NCBI RefSeq assembly: GCF_003667315.2
Contig: NZ_RCTZ02000001.1
Span: forward strand, 62,001-126,000
Length of the DNA: 64,000 nucleotides
Origin: Tropicibacter alexandrii
GTDB taxonomy: Bacteria > Pseudomonadota > Alphaproteobacteria > Rhodobacterales > Rhodobacteraceae
Direction: 5' to 3'
Shown here: positions 17,547 through 27,562 of the stretch, one piece after another
How the letters are laid out: each line of letters opens with the position of its first letter
How positions within the stretch are numbered: position 1 is the first letter of the stretch
The notes under the pieces: model-generated
Databases searched by the model: none
What the model saw: the letters and a program-made list of their open reading frames with translations, nothing else
Told to the model about the DNA's origin: nothing
Position numbers and translations under genes: made by a program

Positions 17547-19194
17547 TGACCACGGTGACCTCGGGCTTCTTGCCGATCTCGTTCAGGGAACTGTTGCGGA
17601 CGATGCGGCGCAGCCCCTCTTCGAGCTTGTCATCATCGGCCAGCGTCCGTTTGTCGGCGCGACCGATGAACTGGGCCAGATCCTCCTCCAGCACATCGAC
17701 AAGCGGTGCGTTGCTGCGACCGATCTCGGCCAGCCCCATCACTTCGCACCACGGCTCACCCAAGGCCTCGTCATCCTCGTCAAGGATCACCGTCACCACG
17801 ACATGGCCGTTCAGAGCCATGCGGATGCGGTCGCGCACGATGCCGTCCAGCGCACCAATTTGCACCGAGCCATCCAGATAGGTGCGCCCGGTCTCGATAT
17901 ACTCGGCCACCTTCGGTTCGTTGCCCGTCAGGTCGATCATCATGCCATTGACCGCCAGCACACCCGCGCGCCCCTTGGACTGCGCCAGCTTCACATGCTC
18001 GCGCAAGTGGCGGTGTTCGCCATGCATGGGCACGACGATCTGCGGCTGCACCACGTCCTGCATGGTTTCCAGATCGGGACGGTTGGCATGGCCCGACACG
18101 TGATAGGCATCGCTGTCGGCGACCACGTCCACACCCTTTTCCGAGAACTGGTTGACGATGCGGATCACGCCCCGCTCGTTGCCCGGAATGGTCTTGGAGG
18201 AGAACAGGAACAGATCGCCCTCTTTCAACTCGATCCCGTGGAACTTGCCGCGCGCCAGCTGCGCCGTCGCCGCGCGCCGTTCGCCTTGGGAGCCGGTGAC
18301 GATCAGCATCAGGTTGTCGCGCGGCACGCTGCCCGCATCCTCGACGCTGATGGTCTTGGGGAAGTCGGTCAGCACGCCGGTTTCCACCGCCGCCTCGATC
18401 ATCCGCCGCATCGCCCGCCCCAAAAGGCAGATCGAGCGCCCGGCCCGCGCGCCCGCCTCGGCCAAGGTGCGCACCCGCGCCACGTTCGAGGCAAAGGTGG
18501 TCGCCACGACCATCTGCGGCGCATTGGCCACCAGCTCGGTCACGTTCGCGCCGATGCTCGACTCCGACCGGCCCGCATGCGGGGAAAAGATGTTGGTGGA
18601 ATCGCAGACCAGCGCCTTGACCCCCGGTTTCGCAACCTCGGCCCAAAGCGCCGGGTCCCACGGCTCGCCCACAAGCGGCGTCTCGTCCAGCTTGAAGTCG
18701 CCGGTATGGATCACGCGGCCCGCAGGGCTGTCGATGACCAGCGCACTGCTTTCCGGGATCGAATGCGAAATCGGCAGGAAGCCCAGCGTGAACGGCCCCA
18801 GCTTGACCGTCTCGGGCCAGGGCGAGCAGGTCTTCACCGACTTGCCGTCGACACCGTATTCGTTCAGCTTGTGCCGCGCGATATTGGCGGTGAAGGCCCG
18901 CGCATAGATCGGCGCGCCCAGCTGTTCGAAGGTATGGCCAACCGCGCCCACGTGATCCTCGTGCGCGTGGGTGATGACCACCGCCTCGATCCGGTTGCGG
19001 TTCTCCTTGAGCCAGGTGATGTCCGGCAGGATCAGGTCCACGCCGGGCGTGCCGTCCATATCCGGAAAGGTCACGCCCAGATCGACGACGATCAGACGCT
19101 CTTGCCCCGGTTTGCCGTAGCCGTAGACGTAGCAATTCATGCCGATCTCACCGGCCCCGCCCAGGGGAAGATAAATCAGTCTTTCGCCGCTCAT
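17530..19194 (-). CDS. rnj: Ribonuclease J (beta-CASP metallo-beta-lactamase RNase)
   Basis: A 554-residue RNase J, the normal alphaproteobacterial length. The metallo-beta-lactamase motif HAHEDH (76-81) binds the two zincs, HTGDFKLDE and the later SGHANRPD/PMHGEHRHL carry further ligands, and the beta-CASP domain lies between. The C-terminal domain closes the protein. It degrades and matures RNA with 5'-exonuclease and endonuclease activity. It overlaps coaX by 4 bp (ATGA), in the birA-coaX-rnj order common downstream of nuo genes in this class. Confidence 0.95.
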   Translation of the reverse strand: MSGERLIYLPLGGAGEIGMNCYVYGYGKPGQERLIVVDLGVTFPDMDGTPGVDLILPDITWLKENRNRIEAVVITHAHEDHVGAVGHTFEQLGAPIYARAFTANIARHKLNEYGVDGKSVKTCSPWPETVKLGPFTLGFLPISHSIPESSALVIDSPAGRVIHTGDFKLDETPLVGEPWDPALWAEVAKPGVKALVCDSTNIFSPHAGRSESSIGANVTELVANAPQMVVATTFASNVARVRTLAEAGARAGRSICLLGRAMRRMIEAAVETGVLTDFPKTISVEDAGSVPRDNLMLIVTGSQGERRAATAQLARGKFHGIELKEGDLFLFSSKTIPGNERGVIRIVNQFSEKGVDVVADSDAYHVSGHANRPDLETMQDVVQPQIVVPMHGEHRHLREHVKLAQSKGRAGVLAVNGMMIDLTGNEPKVAEYIETGRTYLDGSVQIGALDGIVRDRIRMALNGHVVVTVILDEDDEALGEPWCEVMGLAEIGRSNAPLVDVLEEDLAQFIGRADKRTLADDDKLEEGLRRIVRNSSLNEIGKKPEVTVVISRLS

Positions 19195-19967
19195 TCGCTC
19201 AACCTCTTGTTATAGTTATAAATCACGGTCAGGCCGTGCATCGTCAGGTCATCCTCGACCTTATCAAATAGCTCGCTTTGTGTATCGAACAAAGGTGCAA
19301 GCCCCCCCGTCCCGACAACTTTCATCGGGCGACCGTACTCGGCCTTGATCTTTTCGGTGATGCCGCCGATCAGCCCGACATAGCCCCAGAACACGCCGGA
19401 CTGGATGCAGCCCACCGTGTTGGTGCCGATCACCTTGTCGGGCTGGGTGATATCCACATGCGGCAGCGCAGCGGCGCCTTGGTGCAGCGCCTCAAGCGAC
19501 AGGTTCACCCCCGGCGCGATCACGCCTCCGACATAGGCGCCATCCTCGGCAACCACGTCGAAATTCGTGGCCGTGCCGAAATCCACCACGACCACATCCC
19601 CGCCATGGCGGTCGAACGCCCCGGCCGCATTGGCCAGACGATCCGGTCCCACACCCGTCCCGGCATCGACCCGCGACGGATGCGGCAGGACGCATTCCGG
19701 CTTGCCCACCACGAGGGGACGGCAGCCAAAGAACCGATCCGCAAAGACGCGAAGGTTCCAGACCACGCGCGGCACGGTCGACGAGATGATCACGTCACTG
19801 ATCTCGGCATTGATGCCGTAATGGCCGACAAGCGTCGAGTACCACGTGAAATAGGCATCCGCCGTGCGCGAATGATGGGTCGACGTGCGCAGGGTGCAGA
19901 GAAACTTCTCCCCATCCCAGATGGAAAAGACCGTATTGGTGTTCCCGCAATCGATGCACAGCAGCAT
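19191..19967 (-). CDS. coaX: Type III pantothenate kinase
   Basis: A 258-residue CoaX with the N-terminal phosphate loop DCGNTNTVFSIWDG, the pantothenate-site region HPSRVDAGTGVGPDR, VVDFGTATNFDVV and GGVIAPGV. It phosphorylates pantothenate in the first step of coenzyme A synthesis. The type III enzyme is not feedback-inhibited by CoA. It lies 12 bp after birA and is coupled to rnj. Confidence 0.96.
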   Translation of the reverse strand: MLLCIDCGNTNTVFSIWDGEKFLCTLRTSTHHSRTADAYFTWYSTLVGHYGINAEISDVIISSTVPRVVWNLRVFADRFFGCRPLVVGKPECVLPHPSRVDAGTGVGPDRLANAAGAFDRHGGDVVVVDFGTATNFDVVAEDGAYVGGVIAPGVNLSLEALHQGAAALPHVDITQPDKVIGTNTVGCIQSGVFWGYVGLIGGITEKIKAEYGRPMKVVGTGGLAPLFDTQSELFDKVEDDLTMHGLTVIYNYNKRLSE

Positions 19968-19979
19968 GGTCGGCGCCTT

Positions 19980-20708
19980 TCAGAAATACACGTCCGCGGC
20001 GGCGATGGCACGCGGACCTTCCGGGGTCTTTATGACAAGATTCCCCGCCGCGTCCACCGTCTCGAAGGTCCCCACGGTCTCCTCCCGGGCGGTGCGGGCG
20101 GTGATGACCTCGCCCAGTCGCGCAGCCCGCGCCAGCCACGCCTCGCGGATCGGCACGAACCCATAGGTGACGAACGCCTGCTCGCGCGCGGCATAGGCCT
20201 CGGCCAGACGGTCAAGAAAGGCTTCGGGCGTCACCCGGACACCCAACTCTTCGAGCACCGAGACGGGGCGCACCGCGCCCGCCTCCACCTGACCGGCCTC
20301 CGGGGCTGAAATCAGGTTGACCCCGATGCCGATGCACAGATGCCCCGCGCCCCCCTCCAGAAGAATGCCCGCCACCTTGCCACCATTCAGCAACACGTCA
20401 TTCGGCCATTTCAACGCCAGTCCCGCCTCGGTTCCACCGATAGCGGCCAGCGCGTCGCCCAAAGCCAGCGACGCCACGAAGCTCCGCAAGGCCACCACCG
20501 GAGGCGCCTCAGCCGGACGCATCACCAAGGTTGCCGCGAAATTCCCCTCGGGCATGACCCAAGCCCGCCCGCGCCGTCCGCGCCCCGACGTCTGGCGCAG
20601 CCCGAGAATCCATTCCGGCCCCGCCAAATCCCCGGCGATCCGCGCCGCTTCGGCATTGGTGCTGTCCACCTCGCGCAACACGCGCCGTCCATATCCCTCG
20701 GGCCACAT
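19980..20708 (-). CDS. birA: Biotin-[acetyl-CoA-carboxylase] ligase
   Basis: A 242-residue class I biotin ligase without the DNA-binding domain of E. coli BirA. It shows VDSTNAEA, SGRGRRGRAW (41-50, biotinyl-AMP binding), LKWPNDVLLNGGKVAGILLE with the catalytic Lys, and GIGVNL. It attaches biotin to carboxylase carrier domains such as that of the carboxylase subunit at 44788-46725. The start at 20708 is preferred because upstream in-frame codons fall in a dispersed intergenic repeat; ATG follows AAAGAAG. Confidence 0.93.
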   Translation of the reverse strand: MWPEGYGRRVLREVDSTNAEAARIAGDLAGPEWILGLRQTSGRGRRGRAWVMPEGNFAATLVMRPAEAPPVVALRSFVASLALGDALAAIGGTEAGLALKWPNDVLLNGGKVAGILLEGGAGHLCIGIGVNLISAPEAGQVEAGAVRPVSVLEELGVRVTPEAFLDRLAEAYAAREQAFVTYGFVPIREAWLARAARLGEVITARTAREETVGTFETVDAAGNLVIKTPEGPRAIAAADVYF

Positions 20709-20709
20709 G

Positions 20710-20768
20710 CTTCTTTGGTCCTCAAATACCTCGGGGTTTGGGGCAGAGCCCCAACGCGCCGAAGGCGC
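20710..20768 (-). repeat. Dispersed composite element (hairpin plus CCCCGAGGTATTT block)
   Basis: On the minus strand the order is GCGCC-GAA hairpin, TTGGGGC/GCCCCAA hairpin, CCCCGAGGTATTTG, GGACCAAAGAAG and then the birA ATG. The same core occurs at 47243-47305 and in weaker form at 11693-11730. Within the window it always lies immediately upstream of a minus-strand gene and may contribute the ribosome site. Confidence 0.6.
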
Positions 20769-20800
20769 AAACAAAAAAGCGACGCGCCCGAAGGCGCGTC
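20769..20800 (-). terminator. Rho-independent terminator of the nuo cluster
   Basis: The stem GACGCGCC/GGCGCGTC with a TTCG-type tetraloop is followed on the minus strand by GCTTTTTTGTTT, 26 bp after the nuoN stop. It separates nuo from birA-coaX-rnj. Confidence 0.9.
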
Positions 20801-20825
20801 ACCGTCAGATCAATCCGGCGCAGCC

Positions 20826-22268
20826 TCAGTTGACCAGCGCCACGGCAGCCGCTTGGGCAGCCCCCTCGACACCGAACATGTTGACGATGCCCACCAGCAT
20901 GATCACCGCCGACCCCATGAGGAAGCCCATCAGCACCGGCGACCGACCGCCATCCAGCGCCTCGTCGGGCTCCTCGCCGAAATACATGTAGTAGACGATC
21001 CGCAGGTAGTAATAGGCCCCGATCACCGAGGCGACCACACCCGCCACCGCCAGCCAGGCCAGACCCGCATCATAGGCCGCGCGCAGCACTGCCAGCTTGG
21101 CAAAGAAGCCAAGGAACGGCGGCACACCGGCGAGCGAGAATAGCAGCACCAGCATGGCCAGCGCCTTGCCCGGCTCCTTGGCCCCATACTGACCCAGCGC
21201 ATCGATGCGTGTCACCGGCTGGCCATCGCGCTCCATCGACATGATGAAGGCAAAGGTGCCGACATTCATCGTCACGTAGATCGCCATGTAGACCAGCATC
21301 GCGTTGACACCCAGCTCGGTCCCCGAGGCAAGGCCCATCAGCGCATAGCCCATATGCGCGATCGAGGAATAGGCCATCAGGCGCTTGATGTCGGTCTGGC
21401 CGATGGCGGCGATGGCACCGATGAACATCGACAGCACCGACAGCAGCGCCACGACCTGCGACCAATCGCTGACCGCATTGCCAAAGGCGTCATGCATCAC
21501 GCGGGCGAACAGGCCCATCGCAGCGACCTTGGGCGCGGTGGCGAAGAAGGCCGTGACCGGGGTCGGCGAGCCTTCATAGACGTCCGGGGTCCACATGTGG
21601 AACGGCACCGCCGAAACCTTGAACGCAAGGCCCGAGGTCAGCAGCACGAGGCCGATCAGCAACCCGACCGAGATGTTCTCTTCGGTCGCGGCGGCGATGA
21701 TGCCCGAGAACTGTGTGGTGCCCGCAAAGCCGTAGATCAGCGAGGCACCGTACAGCAGCAGACCCGAGGACAGCGCGCCCAGCACGAAATACTTCAGGCC
21801 AGCTTCCGTCGATTTTGCGCTGTCGCGGCGCAGCGAGGCGACGACATACAGCGACAGCGATTGCAGTTCGAGGCCCATGTAAAGCGACATCAGGTCGCCC
21901 GCCGACACCATCATCATCATGCCGACCGAGGCCAGCGCAATCAGCACCGGGAACTCGAACCGCAAGAGGCCGCGGCGCTGCATGTAGCCCTCGCTCATGA
22001 CCATGACCGCGGCGGCGGACACAAGGATCACCACCTTGGCAAAGCGCGAGAACGGGTCGTCGTTGAACATGCCGTAGAAGGCGGCGTTCGACCCTTCTCC
22101 GGTCGTTCCGATCCAGAAGGCCAGCACCAGCATCAGCGCCGAGGTGGCCCAGACCATGGTGCCCGCCAGCTTGTCCTTGCCGGAATAGACCGCGAGGATC
22201 AGCGCCGCCATGGCATACACGGCCAGTACGATTTCCGGCAGGATGATATTCAGATCAGCCGAGATCAT
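20826..22268 (-). CDS. nuoN: NADH-quinone oxidoreductase subunit N
   Basis: A 480-residue polytopic membrane protein of the Mrp-antiporter-like family with about 14 transmembrane helices. Conserved features include [14 protein letters not shown] (with the key Glu of helix 5), [11 protein letters not shown]-like [30 protein letters not shown] and [15 protein letters not shown]. It forms one of the three proton-pumping antiporter modules of complex I. It is the last nuo gene, 12 bp after nuoM, and is followed by a strong terminator. Confidence 0.97.
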   Translation of the reverse strand: MISADLNIILPEIVLAVYAMAALILAVYSGKDKLAGTMVWATSALMLVLAFWIGTTGEGSNAAFYGMFNDDPFSRFAKVVILVSAAAVMVMSEGYMQRRGLLRFEFPVLIALASVGMMMMVSAGDLMSLYMGLELQSLSLYVVASLRRDSAKSTEAGLKYFVLGALSSGLLLYGASLIYGFAGTTQFSGIIAAATEENISVGLLIGLVLLTSGLAFKVSAVPFHMWTPDVYEGSPTPVTAFFATAPKVAAMGLFARVMHDAFGNAVSDWSQVVALLSVLSMFIGAIAAIGQTDIKRLMAYSSIAHMGYALMGLASGTELGVNAMLVYMAIYVTMNVGTFAFIMSMERDGQPVTRIDALGQYGAKEPGKALAMLVLLFSLAGVPPFLGFFAKLAVLRAAYDAGLAWLAVAGVVASVIGAYYYLRIVYYMYFGEEPDEALDGGRSPVLMGFLMGSAVIMLVGIVNMFGVEGAAQAAAVALVN

Positions 22269-22280
22269 AACCCCGCCCCC

Positions 22281-23834
22281 TTAATGTTCTGCTTCGGCGG
22301 TCTGCACGCCAGCGGACAGGTCCGCCGCGGCAACAGCCGTGTCAACGTGTTCCACCAGCGCCGCAACGCTCGGCCCGATCCGGTCGAGGATCGGCGCCGG
22401 GTAGACGCCCATCCAGATCGTCATGACCACCAGCGGCGCAAAGATCGCCTTTTCGCGGGTCGTCATGTCCTTGATCGTCTTGAGGCTTTCCTTGATCAGG
22501 TCGCCCATGACCACCCGGCGATACAGCCACAGCGCATAGGCCGCCGACAGGATCACACCCAGCGCAGCACCCGCCGCGACCCACGTATTCACCTGGAAGA
22601 CACCCATCAGCGTCAGGAATTCCCCGACAAAGCCCGAGGTGCCCGGCAGGCCGACATTGGCCATGGTGAACAGCATGAAGATCAGCGCATAGGCAGGCAT
22701 CCGGTTGACCAGACCGCCATAGGCGTCGATTTCGCGCGTGTGCATCCGGTCATAGATCACCCCGACACAGAGGAAGAGCGCGCCGGAGATGAAGCCGTGC
22801 GAGATCATCTGGAAGATCGCGCCATCGACACCCTGCTGGTTGGCCGCGAAGATGCCCATGGTCACGTAGCCCATATGGGCGACGGAGGAATAGGCAATCA
22901 GCTTCTTCATGTCCTCTTGGACCAGCGCGACGAGCGAGGTGTAGACGATGGCGATGACGCTCATCCAGAACACCAGCGGGGCCAGCAGGTCGGAGGCAAC
23001 CGGGAACATCGGCAGCGAGAAGCGCAGGAAGCCGTAGCCGCCCATCTTCAACAGGATGGCGGCCAGCACGACCGAACCCGCCGTCGGCGCTTGCACGTGC
23101 GCGTCCGGCAACCAAGTGTGCACCGGCCACATCGGCATCTTGACCGCGAAGGAGGCAAAGAAGGCGATCCAAAGCATAGTCTGCAAGCCGCCCAGCACGT
23201 GCACGCCCAGCACGGTGATCCCGGCGGTCGAGAACTCATGCGTCAACAGTGTCGGGATGTCGGTGGTGCCCGCATCCGCATACATCGCCACCATCGCCAC
23301 CAGCATCAGCACCGAGCCGAGGAAGGTGTAGAGGAAGAACTTGAACGAAGCATAGATGCGGTTCGCGCCGCCCCAGATGCCGATGATCAGGAACATCGGG
23401 ATCAGGCCAGCCTCGAAGAACAGGTAGAACAGCACCAGATCCAGCGCCATGAACACGCCCAGCATCAGCGTTTCCAAGAGCAGGAAGGCGATCATGTATT
23501 CCTTGACCCGCTTCTTCACGTCCCAGCTGGCAGCGATGGTCAGCGGCATCATGAAGGTGGTCAGCATGACGAACAGGACGGAAATCCCGTCGACGCCCAT
23601 CTTGTAGTTCAGGCCCATGATCCATTCGCCCTCTTCCACCATCTGGAAGCCGGTGTTCGCGGCATCGAACTGGAACAGGATGAAGAGCGAGATCACGAAA
23701 GTCGCGCCCGTGGCGATCAGCGCCAGCCATTTCGCATTGCGATCGGCGGCCGCATCCCCCCCGCGCAGGAACAGCGCGAGGATCAGGGCTGCCAGCGCGG
23801 GCAGGAAGGTGACGATGGAAAGCAGGTTGCTCAT
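22281..23834 (-). CDS. nuoM: NADH-quinone oxidoreductase subunit M
   Basis: A 517-residue antiporter-like subunit with about 14 helices. Conserved signatures include [21 protein letters not shown] (helix-5 Glu), [24 protein letters not shown] and [16 protein letters not shown]. It is a proton-translocating module in the membrane arm of complex I. The start overlaps the last base of the nuoL stop (TAATG), which suggests coupled translation. Confidence 0.97.
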   Translation of the reverse strand: MSNLLSIVTFLPALAALILALFLRGGDAAADRNAKWLALIATGATFVISLFILFQFDAANTGFQMVEEGEWIMGLNYKMGVDGISVLFVMLTTFMMPLTIAASWDVKKRVKEYMIAFLLLETLMLGVFMALDLVLFYLFFEAGLIPMFLIIGIWGGANRIYASFKFFLYTFLGSVLMLVAMVAMYADAGTTDIPTLLTHEFSTAGITVLGVHVLGGLQTMLWIAFFASFAVKMPMWPVHTWLPDAHVQAPTAGSVVLAAILLKMGGYGFLRFSLPMFPVASDLLAPLVFWMSVIAIVYTSLVALVQEDMKKLIAYSSVAHMGYVTMGIFAANQQGVDGAIFQMISHGFISGALFLCVGVIYDRMHTREIDAYGGLVNRMPAYALIFMLFTMANVGLPGTSGFVGEFLTLMGVFQVNTWVAAGAALGVILSAAYALWLYRRVVMGDLIKESLKTIKDMTTREKAIFAPLVVMTIWMGVYPAPILDRIGPSVAALVEHVDTAVAAADLSAGVQTAEAEH

Positions 23835-25945
23835 TAGTGCGCCCCTCCGCTGAGCGTCATCCAGGTGATGAGCACGGCGATGCCGATGACCATCGCGAAT
23901 GCATAGGTAAAGATGTAGCCGGACTGTGCCTTGCCCGCGAGCCGGGTGAAGAACGGAACGATCCCCATGGCGACACCATTGATCGAGCCGTCGATCACGT
24001 TGGTATCACCCTTCTTCCACAGGATGCGCCCCAGCGCCTTGGACGGCTGGACGAAGAGGAAGTCGTAGATCTCGTCGAAATACCACTTGTTCAGCAGGAA
24101 CAGGTAGAGCGGGCGCTGTTGTTCGGCGAGACGCTTGGGCAGGGCCGGGTTGACGATGTAGAACCAGTAGGCCGTGGCCAGACCGATCAGCATCGCAACG
24201 AAGGGGCTGACCTTGACCCAGACCGGCGCGTGGTGCGCATCGTCCATGACGGTGTTGTCCGGCGCCATGAAGATCGCGCCCTGCGGGGCCATGCCGTGAT
24301 CGGCTGCGGCAACCGCCTCGCCGTGGTCGGAGGCCTCGCCGTGATCGGCGGCGGCTTCCTCGCCATGGCCCGCGTCGGCGGCACCGTGACCTGCATCCGC
24401 CTCGGCGTGATGCGCCGGGATGCCGAAGAAGCTGTTGACCTTGTTATGGTCGCCGAAGAACGAACCATACCAGACCATGCCGGAGAAAACCGCACCGAGT
24501 GCCAGCACACCCAGCGGCACCAGCATGACCATCGGGCTTTCATGCGCGTGGTCATGTGTATGCTTGTCGCCGCGCGCCTTGCCGAAGAAGGTCATGAAGA
24601 TCAGGCGCCACGAGTAGAACGAGGTGAACAGCGCCGCGATGACCAGCATCCAGAAGGCATAGCCGCCTGCGGTGCCCGCCCATGCGCTTTCGATCACGGC
24701 GTCCTTGGACAGGAAGCCGGCGAAGCCGATATGGGTCAGCGGGATGCCGACACCGGTGATGGCCAGAGTGCCGATCATCATCGCCCAGAAGGTATAGGGG
24801 ATCTTTTTCCGCAAGCCGCCATAGTTCCGCATATCCTGTTCATGGTGCATCGCGTGGATCACCGAACCGGCGCCAAGGAACAGCATCGCCTTGAAGAAGG
24901 CATGCGTGAACAGGTGGAACATGGCGACCGAATAGACGCCGACGCCTGCGGCCACGAACATGTAGCCCAGCTGCGAACAGGTCGAATAGGCGATCACGCG
25001 CTTGATGTCGTTCTGAACCAGACCGACCGTGGCGGCAAAGAACGCCGTCGTCGCGCCAAGGAAGGTCACGAACATCATGGCGTTCGGCGCGTATTCCATC
25101 AGCGGCGACATGCGGCAGACGAGGAAAACACCCGCCGTCACCATGGTCGCGGCGTGGATCAGCGCCGAGACCGGGGTCGGGCCTTCCATCGCGTCGGGCA
25201 GCCATGTGTGCAAGATCAACTGTGCCGATTTGCCCATCGCACCGATGAACAGCAGCAGCGCCACCACCTCGGTCGCGGTCCAGTCCGCCCAGAGGAAGGT
25301 CAGCGTGCTGTCCGCCAGTTCAGGCGCGGCGGCAAACACGTCGTCGAACTTGATCGAGTCGGTCAGGAAGAACAGCGCAAAGATGCCCAGTGCGAAACCG
25401 AAGTCGCCCACGCGGTTGACGATGAACGCCTTCATCGCGGCGGCGTTGGCCGAGGGCTTGCGGTAGTAGAAGCCGATCAGCAGGTAGGAGGCGACCCCCA
25501 CCCCTTCCCAGCCAAAGAACATCTGGACGAGGTTGTCAGACGTCACCAGCATCAACATGGCGAAGGTGAAGAAGGACAGGTAGGCAAAGAAGCGCGCGCG
25601 ATAGCTTTCCTCGCCCTCCTTGAAGTTCTCGTCATGCGCCATGTAGCCGAAGCTATACAGGTGCACCAAGGCGGACACCGTGGTCACGACGATCAACATG
25701 ATCGAGGTCAGGCGATCCAGCCGGATCGACCAGTCGGTGCTCAGCGTGCCGGATTCGATCCAGCGCAGGATCTGGATATGCTGGGTTTCCGGCCCGTGGG
25801 ACAGGAACACAATCCAGCTCAGCGCGCAGGCCAGGAACAGCAGGCCGGTGGTGATCCACTGGGCGCCCCGGATCGACACGAACCGCCAGCCGAAGCCGGC
25901 GATCAGGCTGCCCACGAGGGGCGCGAAAAGGATGATGGATTCCAT
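23834..25945 (-). CDS. nuoL: NADH-quinone oxidoreductase subunit L, with a His-rich loop
   Basis: A 703-residue subunit with about 16 helices and the long lateral helix at the C-terminus. [54 protein letters not shown] and [16 protein letters not shown] identify it. It is the distal proton pump of complex I. Unlike E. coli NuoL (about 613 residues), it has a hydrophilic insert at about residues 505-565 made of repeated His-Gly/Ala/Asp/Glu motifs, preceded at about 464-471 by HTHDHAHE. These could bind a metal or be disordered. The gene follows nuoK by 4 bp. Confidence 0.97.
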   Translation of the reverse strand: MESIILFAPLVGSLIAGFGWRFVSIRGAQWITTGLLFLACALSWIVFLSHGPETQHIQILRWIESGTLSTDWSIRLDRLTSIMLIVVTTVSALVHLYSFGYMAHDENFKEGEESYRARFFAYLSFFTFAMLMLVTSDNLVQMFFGWEGVGVASYLLIGFYYRKPSANAAAMKAFIVNRVGDFGFALGIFALFFLTDSIKFDDVFAAAPELADSTLTFLWADWTATEVVALLLFIGAMGKSAQLILHTWLPDAMEGPTPVSALIHAATMVTAGVFLVCRMSPLMEYAPNAMMFVTFLGATTAFFAATVGLVQNDIKRVIAYSTCSQLGYMFVAAGVGVYSVAMFHLFTHAFFKAMLFLGAGSVIHAMHHEQDMRNYGGLRKKIPYTFWAMMIGTLAITGVGIPLTHIGFAGFLSKDAVIESAWAGTAGGYAFWMLVIAALFTSFYSWRLIFMTFFGKARGDKHTHDHAHESPMVMLVPLGVLALGAVFSGMVWYGSFFGDHNKVNSFFGIPAHHAEADAGHGAADAGHGEEAAADHGEASDHGEAVAAADHGMAPQGAIFMAPDNTVMDDAHHAPVWVKVSPFVAMLIGLATAYWFYIVNPALPKRLAEQQRPLYLFLLNKWYFDEIYDFLFVQPSKALGRILWKKGDTNVIDGSINGVAMGIVPFFTRLAGKAQSGYIFTYAFAMVIGIAVLITWMTLSGGAH

Positions 25946-25949
25946 CGCG

Positions 25950-26255
25950 TCAGCCTTTCATCACGTTGACGTCTTCCACGGCAATGGTGCCGCGGTTGCG
26001 GAAGAAGCAGACGAGAATGGCAAGGCCGATGGCCGCTTCCGCAGCGGCGACGGTCAGCACGAACAGGGTAAAGACCTGCCCCACCAGATCGCCCAGATGG
26101 GTCGAGAAGGCCACGAGGTTGATGTTCACCGAAAGCAGCATCAATTCGATGCTCATCAGCAGGATGATCACGTTCTTCCGGTTCAGGAAGAGCCCGAAAA
26201 TCCCGATGACGAACAGCGCGGCCGCCACCGTCAGGTAATGTTCCAATCCGATCAT
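25950..26255 (-). CDS. nuoK: NADH-quinone oxidoreductase subunit K
   Basis: A 101-residue protein with three membrane helices, the usual size. The two conserved membrane Glu are visible in [19 protein letters not shown] and [14 protein letters not shown]. It lies at the join between the antiporter modules and the quinone-site region and is part of the proton path. Between it and the next upstream gene is 124 bp with two GC-rich hairpins. Confidence 0.97.
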   Translation of the reverse strand: MIGLEHYLTVAAALFVIGIFGLFLNRKNVIILLMSIELMLLSVNINLVAFSTHLGDLVGQVFTLFVLTVAAAEAAIGLAILVCFFRNRGTIAVEDVNVMKG

Positions 26256-26303
26256 CTCATCGTCCCTCCGGGTCGTTTGCCCGTTTCAGTTCCGTCTCAT
26301 CGC

Positions 26304-26375
26304 GTCCCGGGCGAAGACCCGGGACCTCATGTCTTGTCCCGGCCCGACCGGGAGGTGCCGGGTCAGGCCCGGCAC
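26304..26375. repeat. Pair of GC-rich hairpins between nuoK and the 59-codon gene
   Basis: GTCCCGGG/CCCGGGAC (26304-26325, 6-nt loop) and GTGCCGGG/CCCGGCAC (26355-26375, 5-nt loop) are perfect 8-bp stems in the only sizeable gap in this part of the cluster. The pair resembles REP-type extragenic repeats common in alphaproteobacteria and may protect or process the mRNA. Confidence 0.6.
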
Positions 26376-26379
26376 GGGG

Positions 26380-26559
26380 TCACCAGCGCCGAAGGCGCAG
26401 CAGCCCCAGTTTGTGTTCCGCCCAGACCCGGCCCGCATCGGGCAGCAGTGTCAGTGCGCGGCGCAGGACCCAGGCCCCGCAGAGCAGCTTGAGCGCCCAG
26501 AAAGCCGCGTAGGCCGCAAGGCCCCAAGGCGAGAGCAAAAGCTCCCACACCGCGGTCAT
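26380..26559 (-). CDS. 59-codon membrane-protein gene inside the nuo cluster
   Basis: An ATG at 26559 shares one base with the nuoJ stop (TAATG) and opens a 59-residue frame ending in TGA at 26380-26382. The protein has a hydrophobic N-terminal half (about 5-32, many Trp/Ala/Leu) and a basic C-terminus (LRLRRW), so it is predicted to have one membrane helix with the positive end inside. I recognise no family. Its overlap with nuoJ and placement before nuoK suggest a small complex-I-associated or assembly protein, but no sequence motif shows it. It would be missed by a 60-codon cut-off. Confidence 0.65.
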   Translation of the reverse strand: MTAVWELLLSPWGLAAYAAFWALKLLCGAWVLRRALTLLPDAGRVWAEHKLGLLRLRRW

Positions 26560-27161
26560 TACAGGCCCTGCCCCGGTTTGACGTCCTTCAGCTCCATCGC
26601 CAGTTTCGGGTCGCGCATCATCTGCGCGACGACGTTCTGACGCTTGACATCGGTGCGGTGGCGCAGGGTCAGGACGATCGCGCCGATCATCGCGACCAGC
26701 AGGATCAGGCCCGACAGCTGGAACAGCAGGAAGTAGCGGTCATAGAGCAGCATGCCGATGGCCTGTGTGTTCGGCATGTCGCCCGGGATCGGTGCCTGCA
26801 TCTGCGACGCGGCCATTTCCGAGGCTTCCCAGACACCAAACGCCATGGCCAGCTGCATCAGGATCACGAGGCCGATCAGCAAGGCCAGCGGCATGTAATT
26901 GGCCATCTCGGCCTTCAGCTCGGCAAAGTCGACATCCAGCATCATCACGACGAAGAGGAACAGCACCGCAACCGCGCCCACATAGACGATGATCAGCAGC
27001 ATGGCGACGAATTCCGCCCCCATCAGCACGAACAGCCCCGCCGCCGACAGGAAGGCAAGGATCAGCCACAGCACCGAATGCACCGGGTTGCGGCTGATGA
27101 CCGTGAACAGGCCCCCCGCGATCACGCCCAAGGCGAACAGGTAGAAGGCAAAGACCATCAT
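26559..27161 (-). CDS. nuoJ: NADH-quinone oxidoreductase subunit J
   Basis: A 200-residue protein with five predicted helices. [32 protein letters not shown] and [20 protein letters not shown] (the helix-3 pi-bulge region) are characteristic. It contributes to the central proton channel of complex I. It starts with two Met codons, the first in an ATGA overlap with the carboxymuconolactone-decarboxylase-like gene, and its stop overlaps the start of a 59-codon gene. Coupled translation is therefore likely on both sides. Confidence 0.97.
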   Translation of the reverse strand: MMVFAFYLFALGVIAGGLFTVISRNPVHSVLWLILAFLSAAGLFVLMGAEFVAMLLIIVYVGAVAVLFLFVVMMLDVDFAELKAEMANYMPLALLIGLVILMQLAMAFGVWEASEMAASQMQAPIPGDMPNTQAIGMLLYDRYFLLFQLSGLILLVAMIGAIVLTLRHRTDVKRQNVVAQMMRDPKLAMELKDVKPGQGL

Positions 27162-27562
27162 GTCTCATCATCCTTTTTGTCGGCCATCACCTCGCGCGCC
27201 AGTTCCATGGCGCGGGTCATGGCGGGTATGCCTGCGAACATCGACATCTGGGCGATGGTCTCGGCGATCTCTTCTTCGGTGGCGCCCGCCTCCATGGCGT
27301 GGCGCACGGTCATGCGAAACGGCGTTTCCGCCTGCGCGCCCTGCATCGTCATGCCGGCAAGGGTCAACAGCAGGCGCGTCCGGGCGTCCAGACCGTTCTT
27401 GGACACGCCTTTGCCGAACCACATCTCCATCATGTCCTTGGACATGGTCGGCCACATCTTCTCAAATCCCTTGGGATCGAACGACGACAAGGCCGGGTTG
27501 AAGGCCTTTGCCATCTCCTGCGCCTGTTCCATCATCAGTTCAAAGGGGGTCTTGTCAGCCAT
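27158..27562 (-). CDS. Carboxymuconolactone decarboxylase-like protein in the nuo cluster
   Basis: A 134-residue, mainly helical protein. Residues about 60-125 ([17 protein letters not shown], then [26 protein letters not shown]) fit the CMD/AhpD fold, but there is no CxxC or CxxH peroxidatic motif; the only fold-typical polar residues are Arg/His in VRHAMEAG. It is therefore unlikely to be an AhpD peroxidase. The N-terminal 55 residues are Met/Phe-rich. It overlaps the 48-codon gene upstream by 8 bp and nuoJ downstream by 4 bp, so it is embedded in the operon and may have a structural or assembly role. Confidence 0.78.
   Translation of the reverse strand: MADKTPFELMMEQAQEMAKAFNPALSSFDPKGFEKMWPTMSKDMMEMWFGKGVSKNGLDARTRLLLTLAGMTMQGAQAETPFRMTVRHAMEAGATEEEIAETIAQMSMFAGIPAMTRAMELAREVMADKKDDET

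Noticed and set aside
21354-25969. Two very long plus-strand frames (827 and 710 codons) opposite nuoL, nuoM and nuoN
   Set aside because: The predicted proteins are extremely rich in His, Arg, Gln and Asp, the typical antisense image of membrane-protein codons. The opposite strand encodes unmistakable complex I subunits.
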